In this document: positions 44,286-54,135 of the stretch, one piece after another | Position numbering within the stretch: the stretch's first letter is position 1 | Layout of the letters: each line of letters starts with the position of its first letter | DNA from: Lantana camara | Lineage: Eukaryota > Streptophyta > Magnoliopsida > Lamiales > Verbenaceae | Length of the DNA: 64,000 nucleotides | Assembly: GCA_037501455.1 (NCBI GenBank) | Contig: CM074865.1 | Location: forward strand, 10,205,001-10,269,000 | Direction of reading: 5' to 3' | The notes under the pieces: generated by a model | Databases searched by the model: none | Told to the model about the DNA's origin: nothing | Seen by the model: only the letters and a program-made list of their open reading frames with translations | Program-made: the position numbers and the translations under genes

Positions 44286-45240
44286 TTGAAACCAAGTTCC
44301 AAAACCTACAAACCCCAAACAGAAAATAATCAGAACAATATGCTACAATCAGTTTCCATCAATATCAAACTCAATCAATTTAACTACTCCCTTTGCTCAC
44401 GATTAATGAAGATGGCGATCGGAGGGAGAGAAAAGCTCAGCTACATCACCGGGGCACCACCACCACCAGCGGCGGACTATCCGACGTATCCCAAGTGGGA
44501 ACAAATAGACCTCATCGTATGTACATAGCTCTTAGATAACATGGAGCCCAAATTAGTCAGCCTATTCACCGAATACCCCTCGGCTGAAACCATGTGGGAT
44601 TACCTGAACTCCACTTACAGCCAAAGTGGAGACGGCCTTCAGATTTTCAACCTTACGGTCAGAGCCAACAATCCCAGACAGGGAACGGATAATATCGAGA
44701 AATACTACAGCAATCTTCAGCAGATTTGGAGGGAAATTGAACTCCGGCAACTTAACCCGATGGCGTGTGATCGGGACATTACGGCTTTCAATCGCCTCAG
44801 ATTCGAAACCCAATTATTCCAATTCCTCCCTGGGATTGACGATAGATACGACTCAAAGCGATGGGATCTGTTGAAAGAAGACCCCGTTGCCTACAGTTGA
44901 GAAGGCCTATGCCACTATACGGCGAGAAGGAAACCGGAGAGATAATGAGGGGTCAAAATTCATCATCGGCATCTGAAACGGGCATCGGAATGGGCTTAGC
45001 TGTCAAAACTTAAGGACGAGAGAGTTTCAGCCATGGAAGGCCGCGAATTGGAAAGCCAAAGCCGGTTCAGGCAAGTGGGCCGCCTAGACTGAGGCCGGCG
45101 ACTCCACGCCATAGCAACAACAGCAAACCGGTGACCTGTAGCTACTGCAAACGTGTTGGTCACGTGAAAGAAGGATGTTATGAGATTATCGGATGGCCAG
45201 AGGGACGGAGAAGTCACAGCTTTATGACCGGCTTCCAATA
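44286..45240 (+). pseudogene. gag: C2 gag, broken
   Basis: The Copia Gag domain is readable: NQFNYSLCSRLMKMAIGG and later EPKLVSLFTEYPSAETMWDYL and YYSNLQQIWREIE. A TAG at 44526-44528 lies in frame where relatives have Trp. One extra base near 44885 shifts the frame before the segment read as VEKAYATIRREGN. A CX2CX4HX4C zinc knuckle (CSYCKRVGHVKEGC) is intact at 45137-45178. Confidence 0.8.
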
Positions 45241-45654
45241 GCGGGTCAGACTAATCTCTCCGATTTAAATGCAAGTTTCCTCAGGGACAACGCGATGGCC
45301 GGGTATAGGAAAGCGTTGGTAGCCACCAACGGGGATGATGCCGGAACCGGAACAGAGAAGAGAAATGGAGGAAAGAGCAGCTTTGAATCAGCAGCTGAGT
45401 ATGGCGAGAAGAAAGGGGAAGCCAATTTAGGTATAGGGCAAGGACGGAAATTACCATCCTACCCCTCACTCATTTCTTGTTTTGATAAATCAGCCCCTTT
45501 TTTTAATTGTACCTATGATATTTGTAGTTCTTGAAATTTACCTCCTGATTTTCCCCCTTGTGTAAATGGGTCCCTTCCCCACTCTCTTTGTAGAAGGGGC
45601 CCCGCCTTTAATAAACATAAAGTAGGGACTGCACTCCAAGTTAGCACCCAGGGC

Positions 45655-46522
45655 CCTAACAAGAATTCGAGGCGGATTTTTTATTGTGGGGCCACTGATT
45701 CCATGACTTATGATTAAACCGATCTGGAGAATTACACGGCCCCACCTATAACAGGGATCATTAGTGCAAATGGTGGGCTTTCCTCAGTGGAAGGCTCAGG
45801 AACGGTGACCTTGTCACCAAATCTGAAATTAAAAGACTGTCTTTATGCTCCCAGCCTATCTCATAAACTCTTTACGAAAGAGTTAAACTGCATGGTACTG
45901 ATGTTCCCATCATTTTGTCTGTTGCAGGATATTCGATTGGGGAACTTGATTGGGCGTGGAACTGAGGAACGTGGGTTGTACTACGTCGATGAGGTAGCTC
46001 AACAGGGAACTGCAATGCTTGCTCACGGGACAGTAAACCGCCAGTAGTGGTTGTGGCATCGTCGTTTGGGTCATCCCTCATCAGGTTACCTTTAGTTGTT
46101 ATTTCCTAAGATAGTCAGTTTTCTTGTGAAACATGTATTCTTGCAAAGAGTCATAGACAGTCTTTTCCAGTTTCGAAGTCCAAGTCTGAAATTGTATTTT
46201 CTTTAGTTCATTCGGGGGTCTATTCCGAACTCTGAGTCAAAGTCATGGTTTTAAGTATTTTGTTTTGTTTATTGATGATTGTTCACGAATGACTTGGGTT
46301 TATTTTCTAAAGAATAAGTCTGATGCTCCTTTGAAATTCATTGAGTTTTTTCATCTGGTACGTACGCAATATCAGTGTCATATCCAGGTACTTAGGTCTG
46401 ATAATAGTGGGGAATTTGTTAACTCCACCCTGAAACAGTTTTTCCTTGACCGTGGGTTAGTCCACCAAACCTCTTGTCCATATACCCCACACAGAATGGG
46501 TTGGCGAAAGAACCATCAGTAA
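45655..46522 (+). pseudogene. C2 protease and integrase N-terminal part, broken
   Basis: The protease region reads FYCGATDSMTYD, where the active-site Asp of the family is Tyr. Frame 45787-46047 continues with VEGSGTVTLSPNLKLKD and RGLYYVDEV. The next stretch holds HRRLGHPSSGYL, the pre-integrase region, with stops. Frame 46265-46522 has the integrase start FIDDCSRMTWVYFLKNKSD and LRSDNSGEFVNSTL with the second catalytic Asp, then breaks at GWRKNH. Confidence 0.75.
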
Positions 46523-46528
46523 CTTGGG

Positions 46529-46987
46529 ATGTCCCAACCCCTTCTTATTGAGTCATACTATCCCCAGTCTATTTGGCCCGAGGCTGTTGCCACCTCAGTT
46601 TATCTCGCTAACTGGCTACCTTCCAAACCCCTGAACTTTAACACTCCTCTAAAAAGCTTAGCCAGCCAAGTCACCATACCCTCTATCCTTAACCTACAGC
46701 CGCGGGTGTTTGGGTGTTCAGTGTTTGTCCATCTCCCCAAAACTACGCGCAATAAACTTGACCCTTGCTCCCTTAAATATGTTATGTTGGGTTATGGGGT
46801 CAACCAGAAGGGGTATAGGTGCTATCATCCCTCGTCCCGTCGTATGTATATCACCATGGACTGTAACTTTGTTGAGACCGAGTACTATTTTACCTCCCCG
46901 CTCAGCGGTCAGGGGGAGAACAAGGAACAGGACCCACTGAGCAGAGTACCACCACTGCCCCGACCAGACACAGTCCCAACAGAGTAA
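46529..46987 (+). pseudogene. C2 integrase C-terminal part
   Basis: Copia integrase tail: WPEAVATSVYLANWLPSKPL, then PRVFGCSVFVHLPKTTRNKL and KGYRCYHPSSRRMYITMDC. The frame stops at 46985-46987. The following 200 bases are a low-conservation linker before RT. Confidence 0.8.
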
Positions 46988-47191
46988 GTAGGCGGAACCA
47001 CCGAGCCATCATCTCCCGCAGTACAACCCTCTGAATCTGCCACTGAGTCTGTTATCCCCACGAATATTCCTGAGATTAGTAGTCAGACTCAATCTCTGGC
47101 CAGTCCCGATTCTATTATATCGTATGATCCTAACAGTGCAGGGACCAGTGGAGAACAGGAGGAGAACAACACGGGAGTTACAGATAGATAT

Positions 47192-48913
47192 GTGTTACCG
47201 TCTCGATCAACCAGAGGCGTTCCTCCTACTCGTTATGAGCCCGAACTTACAGGTCGGAATTCGAGATATCCTGTGGTTAACGCGGTCAGGAGGAATCTTT
47301 CTAGACAGGCTCAGGTGTTCACTACTGCTATTCATTCGGTTAGAGACCCGAGCAAGGTGGAAAATGCCCTTACAGATGAGAAATGGGTGCAGGTCATGGA
47401 AGTAGAGATGGAGGCACTCGAAAAAAATGGGACATGGGAAAAATGCATCCCCCTAGGAAAAAGAACGGTAGGGTGTCATTGGGTGTTTACAGTGAAACAT
47501 CGAGCAGATGGGAGTATTGAGAGATATAAAGCAAGGTTAGTGGCAAAAGGGTATACACAGACATACGGGATAGACTCCTCAGAAACCTTCTCCCCGGTGG
47601 CGAAAATTGACACTATCAGAGTATTGTTCATGGTAGTAGCCAACCGAGATTGGGAACTTCATCAGTTTGATATCAAGAACGCGTTTTTGCATAGAGATCT
47701 TCAAGAAGAAGTGTACAAGGAACCCCCTCCGGGGTTCACTGGGGAATTCAGAAAATGAGAGGTATGCAGGTTGAGAAAAGCTTTGTACGAGTTGAAGCAG
47801 TCACCCAGAGCCTGGTTTGGGAGGTTTTCGGCAGCCATGAAACAATATGGGTATCACCAGAGTAATTCAGACCATGCACTCTTCTTCAAATAGAGAGGTG
47901 GATGGGTAACGTGTCTTATCATCTACGTAGATGACATGATCATTACAGGGGATGACTCCAAAGAAATCTCTCAGGTAAGGTCGAATTTGTTCAGGGAGTT
48001 TGAGATGAAGGACCTAGGACAGCTGAAATATTTTCTCGGGATAGAAGTGTTACGGTCAAAACGAGGGATATATATCTCTCAGAGGAAGTTTGTGCTAAAC
48101 CTTCTGGCAGAAACCGGGTTTTTAGAATGTAGACCAGTAGATACACCTATGGCGGTCAATCATGGGTTGAGAATAGTGGAAGGAGCAAAAGAGGTGGAAA
48201 AGTTACAGTATCAGCACTTCGTAGGGAAATTGATATACTTATTCCATACCAGACCCGACATCGCCTATGTTGTGGGGGTCCTTAGTCAGTTCATACACCG
48301 TCCTCAGAAAGAACACATGGATGCAGCACTCAGAGTGTGTCGGTATCTGAAAGGGTGTCCAGGAGGAGTTGTCCATTTTCAGAAACATGGACACTTAGAG
48401 ATCGAGACATACACAGATGCAGAATGGCCCGAGAGCCCAGGTGATCGGAGATCCACCTCTGGATACTTCACACTAGTTTGGGGGGAGGGGGATGTTGTAA
48501 CATGGAAAAGTAAAAAGCAGAAGGTGGTAGCTCTGTCGAGTGCAGAAGCAGAATTCCGGGGAATTGCACGTGGAGTACCAGAGGTTCTTTGGTTGAGGAA
48601 GTTGCTCACTGAGATTGGCATCCCTTCAATCAGAGCATGTAGCCTGAAGTGTGATAATCATACTGCAATCAGTATATCAGAAAACCCTGTGCAGCACGAT
48701 CGAACCAAGCATGTGGAAGTAGACCGACATTTTTTCAAAGAGAAGATTAAGGAAGGGGTCATTACACTTCCGTTCGTAAGATCAGAGCACCAACTGGCAG
48801 ATATTTTAACCAAGGCCGTTAACGGGAGGATCTTCGGAGAAGTTTTAAGCAAGTTGTACATCGGGGATCCGACTATAAAGCTTGAGGGGGAGTGTAAACA
48901 TATAGAAAGCTAG
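47192..48913 (+). pseudogene. C2 reverse transcriptase and RNase H
   Basis: One frame runs through the region with two stops (TGA 47756-47758 and TAG near 47891). RT reads [28 protein letters not shown] and [11 protein letters not shown]. After the stops it has LIIYVDDMIITGDD, the catalytic Asp pair, and MKDLGQLKYFLGIEV. RNase H reads YTDAEWPESPGDRRSTSGY, SSAEAEFRGIA and KHVEVDRHFFKEKI, and the end is QLADILTKAVNG. Without the two stops the frame would be complete. Confidence 0.88.
48881..48892 (+). other. Polypurine tract of C2
   Basis: CTTGAGGGGGAG lies directly before the 3' LTR. Confidence 0.85.
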
Positions 48914-49073
48914 AAGTTAGGGATTGTGTAATAGTGTATTTATTTTTCCCTTGATTTACTTTCCTTTCGTAGCCTAGATGTATAGTGTACTTATACAGCC
49001 TTGTACTTTGTTTTCTTTACAATACAGAAATATAGAATTCCTTCCCAATCAATGGCTTTTCTAATAAACAACA
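48893..49073 (+). repeat. 3' LTR of C2
   Basis: The 181-bp LTR overlaps the last codons of the RNase H frame. The target duplication CATAA follows. Confidence 0.93.
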
Positions 49074-49173
49074 CATAATTCATTTGATTGATGGATCAAC
49101 TTCCACTAATGTTCAACTTCGAACCACTAACGTGTAGGCTGTAACCAATCCATAATTGATCACCACAGTTCCC

Positions 49174-49186
49174 CTCTATATAAACC
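49174..49186 (+). promoter_or_regulatory. TATA box of the lipid-transfer-protein relic
   Basis: CTCTATATAAACCC lies about 100 bases before the ATG at 49282, a normal distance for a plant promoter. Only about 100 bases separate it from the C2 insertion, so any upstream promoter is displaced by 5.1 kb. Confidence 0.65.
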
Positions 49187-49281
49187 CTGCACAATTCCCA
49201 GGCTTTTCCCCACACACAAACAAGCAAAACAAAGTCTATAATTCAATCACTTAATCAAGCACTAACAACTTGATCGCAGCA

Positions 49282-49488
49282 ATGGCAGGAATGGTGAAGG
49301 CAATGTGCATGGTTCTGTTCACAGCGGCGCTGATCGCAGCCGTTGCACCACCGACGTAGGCGGCGATAGGATGCGGGCAGGTGACCTCCTACCTAAGCTC
49401 ATGCACCCCTTATGTGACCGACAAAGGTCCATTGGGTGGTTGCTCCTATCTAATGGACCTTAACTCCGTTGCAGCAAAGGGACCTTAA
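49282..49488 (+). pseudogene. Non-specific lipid transfer protein, truncated relic
   Basis: The ATG at 49282 opens a signal peptide (MAGMVKAMCMVLFTAALIAA). A TAG at 49357-49359 falls at codon 26, near the cleavage site. In frame after it comes the mature start of an LTP1-type protein: AIGCGQVTSYLSSCTPYV, then KGPLGGC. The family has eight Cys residues, with a Cys-Cys pair after GG; here only the first three are present and the sequence ends at TAA 49486-49488 after about 40 residues, against about 90 normally. Such proteins are secreted and carry lipids to the cell surface. The copy cannot make one. Confidence 0.85.
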
Positions 49489-49639
49489 TTTTGGCCAGCC
49501 TTTGTAGTTGTGAACTTTACATCTTCTTGTTTGTTGACTGTTGTTAAGTCAGTGCCACGACAATGAGATCTGTAAAGACTAATGATAATCATATTACTTG
49601 TACTGTTCAAAGCACTAGTACGGATGGCGTGGGCGCTGG

Positions 49640-50100
49640 TGGGGGCTCCCACGCCCCTTAGTTTTTGCTGCAAATGGAGGGTTTTTTAATTTTATAGTTT
49701 TGACTTTTAAATTATGTTGGAAATGTTAATTTAAGAAATTAAATATGATTTTATGAATGAAAAATTAATAAATAAAAATGAAAATGTGCCATTGTATGTG
49801 AAGAGTTGTGTCCTCGTACAAAAAAGACTCGATTATAAATATGTCCTCATTCGATTATAATCAACACAAAAAAATAATTTTTTTGTGATCTCTCTCTTTT
49901 TCCTCTCACATACATTATATCGGCGGTGAGAGTTCTAAATATTTTAAATTCATTATTTCGTAATTTATAGTGCTATAATAAAATAATTATTATTACATAT
50001 TTGGAAAGAGTTGTCATAAGATCGTGTAAGCACTAATGCCGGCAAATTTGTCTTAAGAACAAATAAGAAAACTCTTGGTTCCACCAAATATTTTGTTAAA
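49640..50100. repeat. Dispersed repeat, copy 1
   Basis: The stretch from about 49668 through TTATGTTGGAAATGTTAA to the AATCAACACAAAAAAATAA block and CTTAAGAACAAATAAG recurs at 57370-57520 plus 58140-58390. A fragment similar to its start lies at 250-300. The origin is unknown; no coding sequence is seen. Confidence 0.6.
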
Positions 50101-50114
50101 CGGTGTCCCTTTCC

Positions 50115-50278
50115 CTAGCCCGAGCCTGGTTCGGCCAAACCGGTGTAACGAGGGGGCGAGTGTTTTACACTTGCCGTGTGGTTGGTGGAAAATTCAGGGA
50201 GAGTGACCAATCAAATGGCAAGTGTAATACACTTGCTTTTTAATTGGTTTGGGCTCGGCCAAGCCTGGTCTGGGCTAG
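50115..50278. repeat. Foldback (hairpin) element
   Basis: The left arm starts CTAGCCCGAGCCTGG and the right arm ends TGGGCTAG. Both arms of about 70-80 bases pair imperfectly, including GTGTTTTACACTTGCC with its near-complement at 50212-50236. The loop is about 25 bases. It may be a MITE; a target duplication is not clear. It could also fold as an RNA hairpin if transcribed. Confidence 0.6.
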
Positions 50279-50289
50279 AATTTTCCCCC

Positions 50290-51603
50290 TTTCTAAATCA
50301 CATTTCTCTGATATACGAAAAATTATTTTTAATATAATAATGGTACATGATTCCTAACAATCCAATTGCCAGTGAGATCGTCTCCATCTATACGTATCTC
50401 CAAACATAGAATAGAACAAACTTGATAGACCAAAAGATAAAAGATCTGTTTTTGAAACTCGCATTACGATCTCCTTATGCAAAGACCATTATAATTCCTT
50501 CCATATATTTACCCTCGGGTTTTTAGATCCGTATTTCAGTTGAAATGAGATTCATTTAGCTTCCTAAACATGTAATATAAAGTTGAGATCAATTGCTCAT
50601 TTCCAAGAAAATAGATTTCATTACCTTTTTGTCTTTTTATCAAAAAATGATTTATGCCAATGAATTAAGGACCATGGTTGATTAAAATGAAATATAAAAG
50701 ACCACGATTAACTATTGAGGACTGAATTCTTTCTAAAACAAAAGAAGAGGGGTCAAAATCTCATGATTTAAGAAGTCAAGGGTTCTTTTAAAATGAAATA
50801 TAACTATATATATAAGATAATATTAAGCCTTTAGTTTTTTTTCTTAAATTAATATTCTTTCCCCCTCTTTGATGTTTGAATTGAGTATCTGCTTTTTCAT
50901 TACTTGACTTATTGCTTTTTAACCAGGCATATAAATTAATGCTTGCAATGTTTATTAAAGTGATTGATTCATATTCTATTATATGCACAACACGAGGCAT
51001 TCCTTAAAAGTTTTTTTAATTTGATAGAATAATAAACGCGTGCTGTGTGCATAAAGTGATTGATTCACATTGTACATGCACAACACGAGGCATTCACAAT
51101 ATACTCACAGTTCGAAACTTTGTGATTTAAAATCTCTATTTAAGTAAAATTGTAAATTAATTTATTAGGCATTTAGGCTTAAAAAAGTACTCTATAATTT
51201 TTGATATTTTATAAATATGTAAAATTTCTAAATACGCCCTACTTATGCTTTCAATCGGGATTTTTAGGAATAATATTTCAAAAGTTTTGCGTATTTAAAA
51301 TTCTTGGGTTGTCGCAATTTTTTAATTAGAAAGATTAATTGTAATTTTAGCTAACTTTTATGGTAGTAAGTACAATTCCCTAATAATAATAGATGAAATA
51401 TTGACGCAAGACAGGATCTTAATTGTGTTGTATTGCACATTGCTTTTTTGTATTATAAATTTGTAACCGATTAATTTCTTTACTTACTGTTTCTTTCCCT
51501 AGTATAAGAAGATGTTTCTCGTTCAAATTTGCTTTTGGTGAATTATTGAATTTTATAGCTAGATTTATGTGGCTTTATTTCAATTCAAATAACCTGTAAT
51601 ATA
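50290..51603. other. Intergenic, no gene seen
   Basis: AT-rich DNA. A segment with GATTGATTCA and CACAACACGAGGCATTC occurs twice in direct order (about 50958-51003 and 51057-51094). No supported coding sequence. Confidence 0.5.
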
Positions 51604-51612
51604 ATTGTAGAA

Positions 51613-52055
51613 GGGAAAAATGCAAAATCGGTATACCAACTCCAACGATTTAGCGTTTTTGGTACTTTAAATTTTCCGGTGAAAAAAAAATCCCACAACT
51701 CTTAAAAATAAGCAAAAAAGTGCCAATTTTGCCCGGATAAGCCAAAACCCGTCTGATATCCGACCCGGATGCTGACGTGTCTCGCCGGAGTCCCAGCTGG
51801 CAAATAAAGCTCTTCCACCTCAGAAAAGCACCCGTCCAGGATGTAAACACAAGGCATTTACAGTACCAAAAACACTAAAATTTTGGAATTGGTATACCGA
51901 TTTTGCAATTTTTCCTACTATTAATTAGGCATTGAAGTTAATAATCAAATATTAGGGATAATATTTATAAGGCCTATAATTGCTCCATCCCAATTAACCA
52001 CGTACATCTTAATTTGTAATTCAATTCTTCAATTAATTTCAAGGGTTTAGGTAAT
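51613..52055. repeat. Left inverted arm of the Pack-MULE
   Basis: The outer ~303 bases (51613-51915) are a full MITE with its own inverted ends, GGTATACCAACTCC and GGAATTGGTATACC. The inner ~140 bases also pair with the right arm. A relative of the MITE lies at 57581-57923. Confidence 0.85.
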
Positions 52056-52415
52056 TAAATGTTGAAAAATAATACATCCCGACATTATTGTAGTAGAATT
52101 CCTCCCGACCCCTCTGATATAGTGGAGGTATATTTTTTAGAAAAATCGACAAACATTTAAGGCAAATTAAACTTGATATTTGCATCCCTATGTGCGTGTC
52201 AACATGAAATAAGGCCGTATTTTTATAAGTGGATGCTGACGAGTGAGACTCTTGTATTTAAAAATTTGGATTAATTATCTTTGTTAAGTAGATTAATTAG
52301 GAATATATAGCGTAAAATACTAATTTTGGCCCTCCATTGCTAACACCTACGTACTACTCTCTGATCTACTTCATAAAACTTTATAACTTTCTCTAATTAT
52401 TAGCAATTAGAATTA

Positions 52416-53146
52416 ATGGGAAGAGCTCCTTGTTGTGACAAAAAAGGACTCAAGAAAGGGCCCTGGACCTCTGAAGAAGATCAGAAGCTCATTGATTATA
52501 TTCAGAAGAATGGTTATGGAAATTGGAGAACTCTCCCCAAGAATGCTGGTTAGTTTAATATTTCATTTTTGCATGGATACATATATATGTCTATATATAT
52601 ATATATATATGGTTTATTGAATTTTTTGAAAAAATGTATAGGTCTGCAGAGGTGTGGAAAGAGCTGCCGCCTGCGGTGGACGAATTACCTCCGGCCTGAT
52701 ATCAAGAGGGGAAGATTTTATTTGAAGAAGAGGAGACAATTATTCAGCTCCACAGCATCCTGGGAAACAAGTACGTTTATAATTTGACTAAATTTAAATG
52801 TTTCGTGTATGAATGGTACTTTATAAAGTTGTAATTTTTGCCTTTCTTGACTGAAAACAGGTGGTCTGCAATAGCTGCGTGTCTCCCAGGAAGAACGGAC
52901 AACGAAATCAATAACTACTGGAACACGCACATAAGGAAAAGGCTTCTCAGAATGGGAATCGATCCCGTCACTCACAGCCCTGGCCTCGATCTTGTTGATC
53001 TCTCCACAATCCTAAACTCTTCTCTCTACAGCAACTCACAGTCCCAGATTAATTTGTCGAGATTATTACCTAAACCCTCGAAATTAATTGAAGAATTGAA
53101 TTACAAATTAAGATGTACGTGGTTAATTAGGATGGAGCAATTATAG
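52416..53146 (+). pseudogene. Captured R2R3-MYB transcription factor fragment
   Basis: Exon 1 (52416-52548, 133 bp) encodes [17 protein letters not shown] and the R2 start. Intron 1 is 52549-52641. Exon 2 (52642-52770) encodes [19 protein letters not shown] and the R3 start. Intron 2 is 52771-52860. Exon 3 (52861 on) encodes [20 protein letters not shown] and [14 protein letters not shown]. Exon lengths of 133 and 130 bp are standard for this family; exon 2 is 129 bp because one T is missing near 52718, which shifts the R3 frame. The start and the post-R3 motif recall the MYB41/MYB74/MYB102 group. The C-terminus is replaced by arm sequence, stopping at 53144-53146. Splice signals are intact. 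Confidence 0.88.
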
Positions 53147-53507
53147 GCCTTATAAATATTATCCCTAATCTTTGATTATTAACTTCAATGCCTAATTAAT
53201 AGTAGAGAAAATTGCAAAATCGGTATACCAACTCCAAAATTTTAGCGTTTTTGGTACTGTAAATGCATTGTGTTTACATCCTGGACGGGTGCTTTTCTGA
53301 GGTGGAAGGGCTTTATTTGCCAGCTGGGACTCCGGTGAGACATGTCAGCATCCGGGTCGGATATCCGACGGGTTTTGGCTTATCCGGGCAAAATTGTCAC
53401 TTTTTTGTTTATTTTTAAGAGTTGTGGGTTTTTTTTTTCACCGGAAAATTTAAAGTACCGAAAACGCTAAATCGTTGGAGTTGGTATACCAATTTTGCAT
53501 TTTTCCC
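53065..53507. repeat. Right inverted arm of the Pack-MULE
   Basis: This is the near-complement of 51613-52055. The MYB reading frame runs into it for about 25 codons. Confidence 0.85.
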
Positions 53508-53516
53508 ATTGTAGAA

Positions 53517-54135
53517 TGTTGTTTCTTTTTAGATGATCACTCTCAATCACTCGTCAAAACAACCTACCTATATTAATAAATGTTATTTTAGATATCATAG
53601 GTAATTCTAAGTAAAATTGGACATGGTCAAATAGTGTAATATATAAGAGATGATTGTTTTTACACTGGTTGCAATTGATTGCCAGAAATTTTAGAAAGAA
53701 TAATAAATTGAATCGTAATTGCAGTATACTTGTAACATAACTAAGTTAGGTTCAATCAAATTGAGTCTAGAAAGAATTTCTTATTCAATTAAATCCATTC
53801 AATTGTATATATGAGTAAAAATATTATACTTATCCTTTGGTTGTTGACTTTTTCAAAAGTTTATACAAATCATACAAAATATTACATTGGTTTACCTTAA
53901 CACTGGTTCGAAACTTAGAATTCTGGGGGTCTTGGTCGACAAGATAATGATATTGCACGGAAAGAATAAGTGACTTCATTTCTTTTTCTTTTTTTTTTTT
54001 TTTTTTGTTCAAAATAAGTGACTTCATTTCGATATGAAGAACAAACTATAAAAACCGCTACAACAGAAAACAGCATCACCAAATAAAAAATTACTCAATA
54101 GCCGACATACACATATATATAAGGTAAATATAGTA
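53517..54135. other. Upstream region of the DUF247 gene
   Basis: AT-rich, with a T tract at 53977-54006. A TATA-like CATATATATAAGG lies at 54110-54122, too close to the ATG at 54136 to be the sole core promoter unless the leader is very short. No gene is visible. Confidence 0.45.

Larger units (their letters stand above)
43952..49073 (+). mobile_element. Ty1/Copia LTR retrotransposon C2, short LTRs, non-functional
   Basis: LTRs of 180 and 181 bp start TGTAAA and end AACAACA. The target duplication CATAA lies at 43947-43951 and 49074-49078. The primer site TGGTATCAGAGC (44132-44143) directly follows the 5' LTR. Gag, protease, integrase, RT and RNase H follow in Copia order with several stops and frameshifts. 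The short LTRs and the 5.1-kb length recall the Ale-type lineage, which I infer only from size and the RNase H style. Confidence 0.94.
51613..53507. mobile_element. Mutator-like element carrying a captured MYB fragment (Pack-MULE)
   Basis: The 1895-bp element starts GGGAAAAATGCAAAATCGG and ends with the complement of nearly the same sequence. A perfect 9-bp target duplication ATTGTAGAA lies at 51604-51612 and 53508-53516, the size typical of Mutator elements. The inverted arms are about 443 bases (51613-52055 and 53065-53507). Between them lies an R2R3-MYB segment with promoter side, three exons and two introns. MYB similarity stops where the right arm starts. No transposase is encoded. Confidence 0.9.

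Noticed and set aside
52569..52787. Alternative MYB start in the intron before exon 2
   Set aside because: Its N-terminus is intron sequence (an ATA-repeat peptide); the spliced exon 1 explains the gene better.
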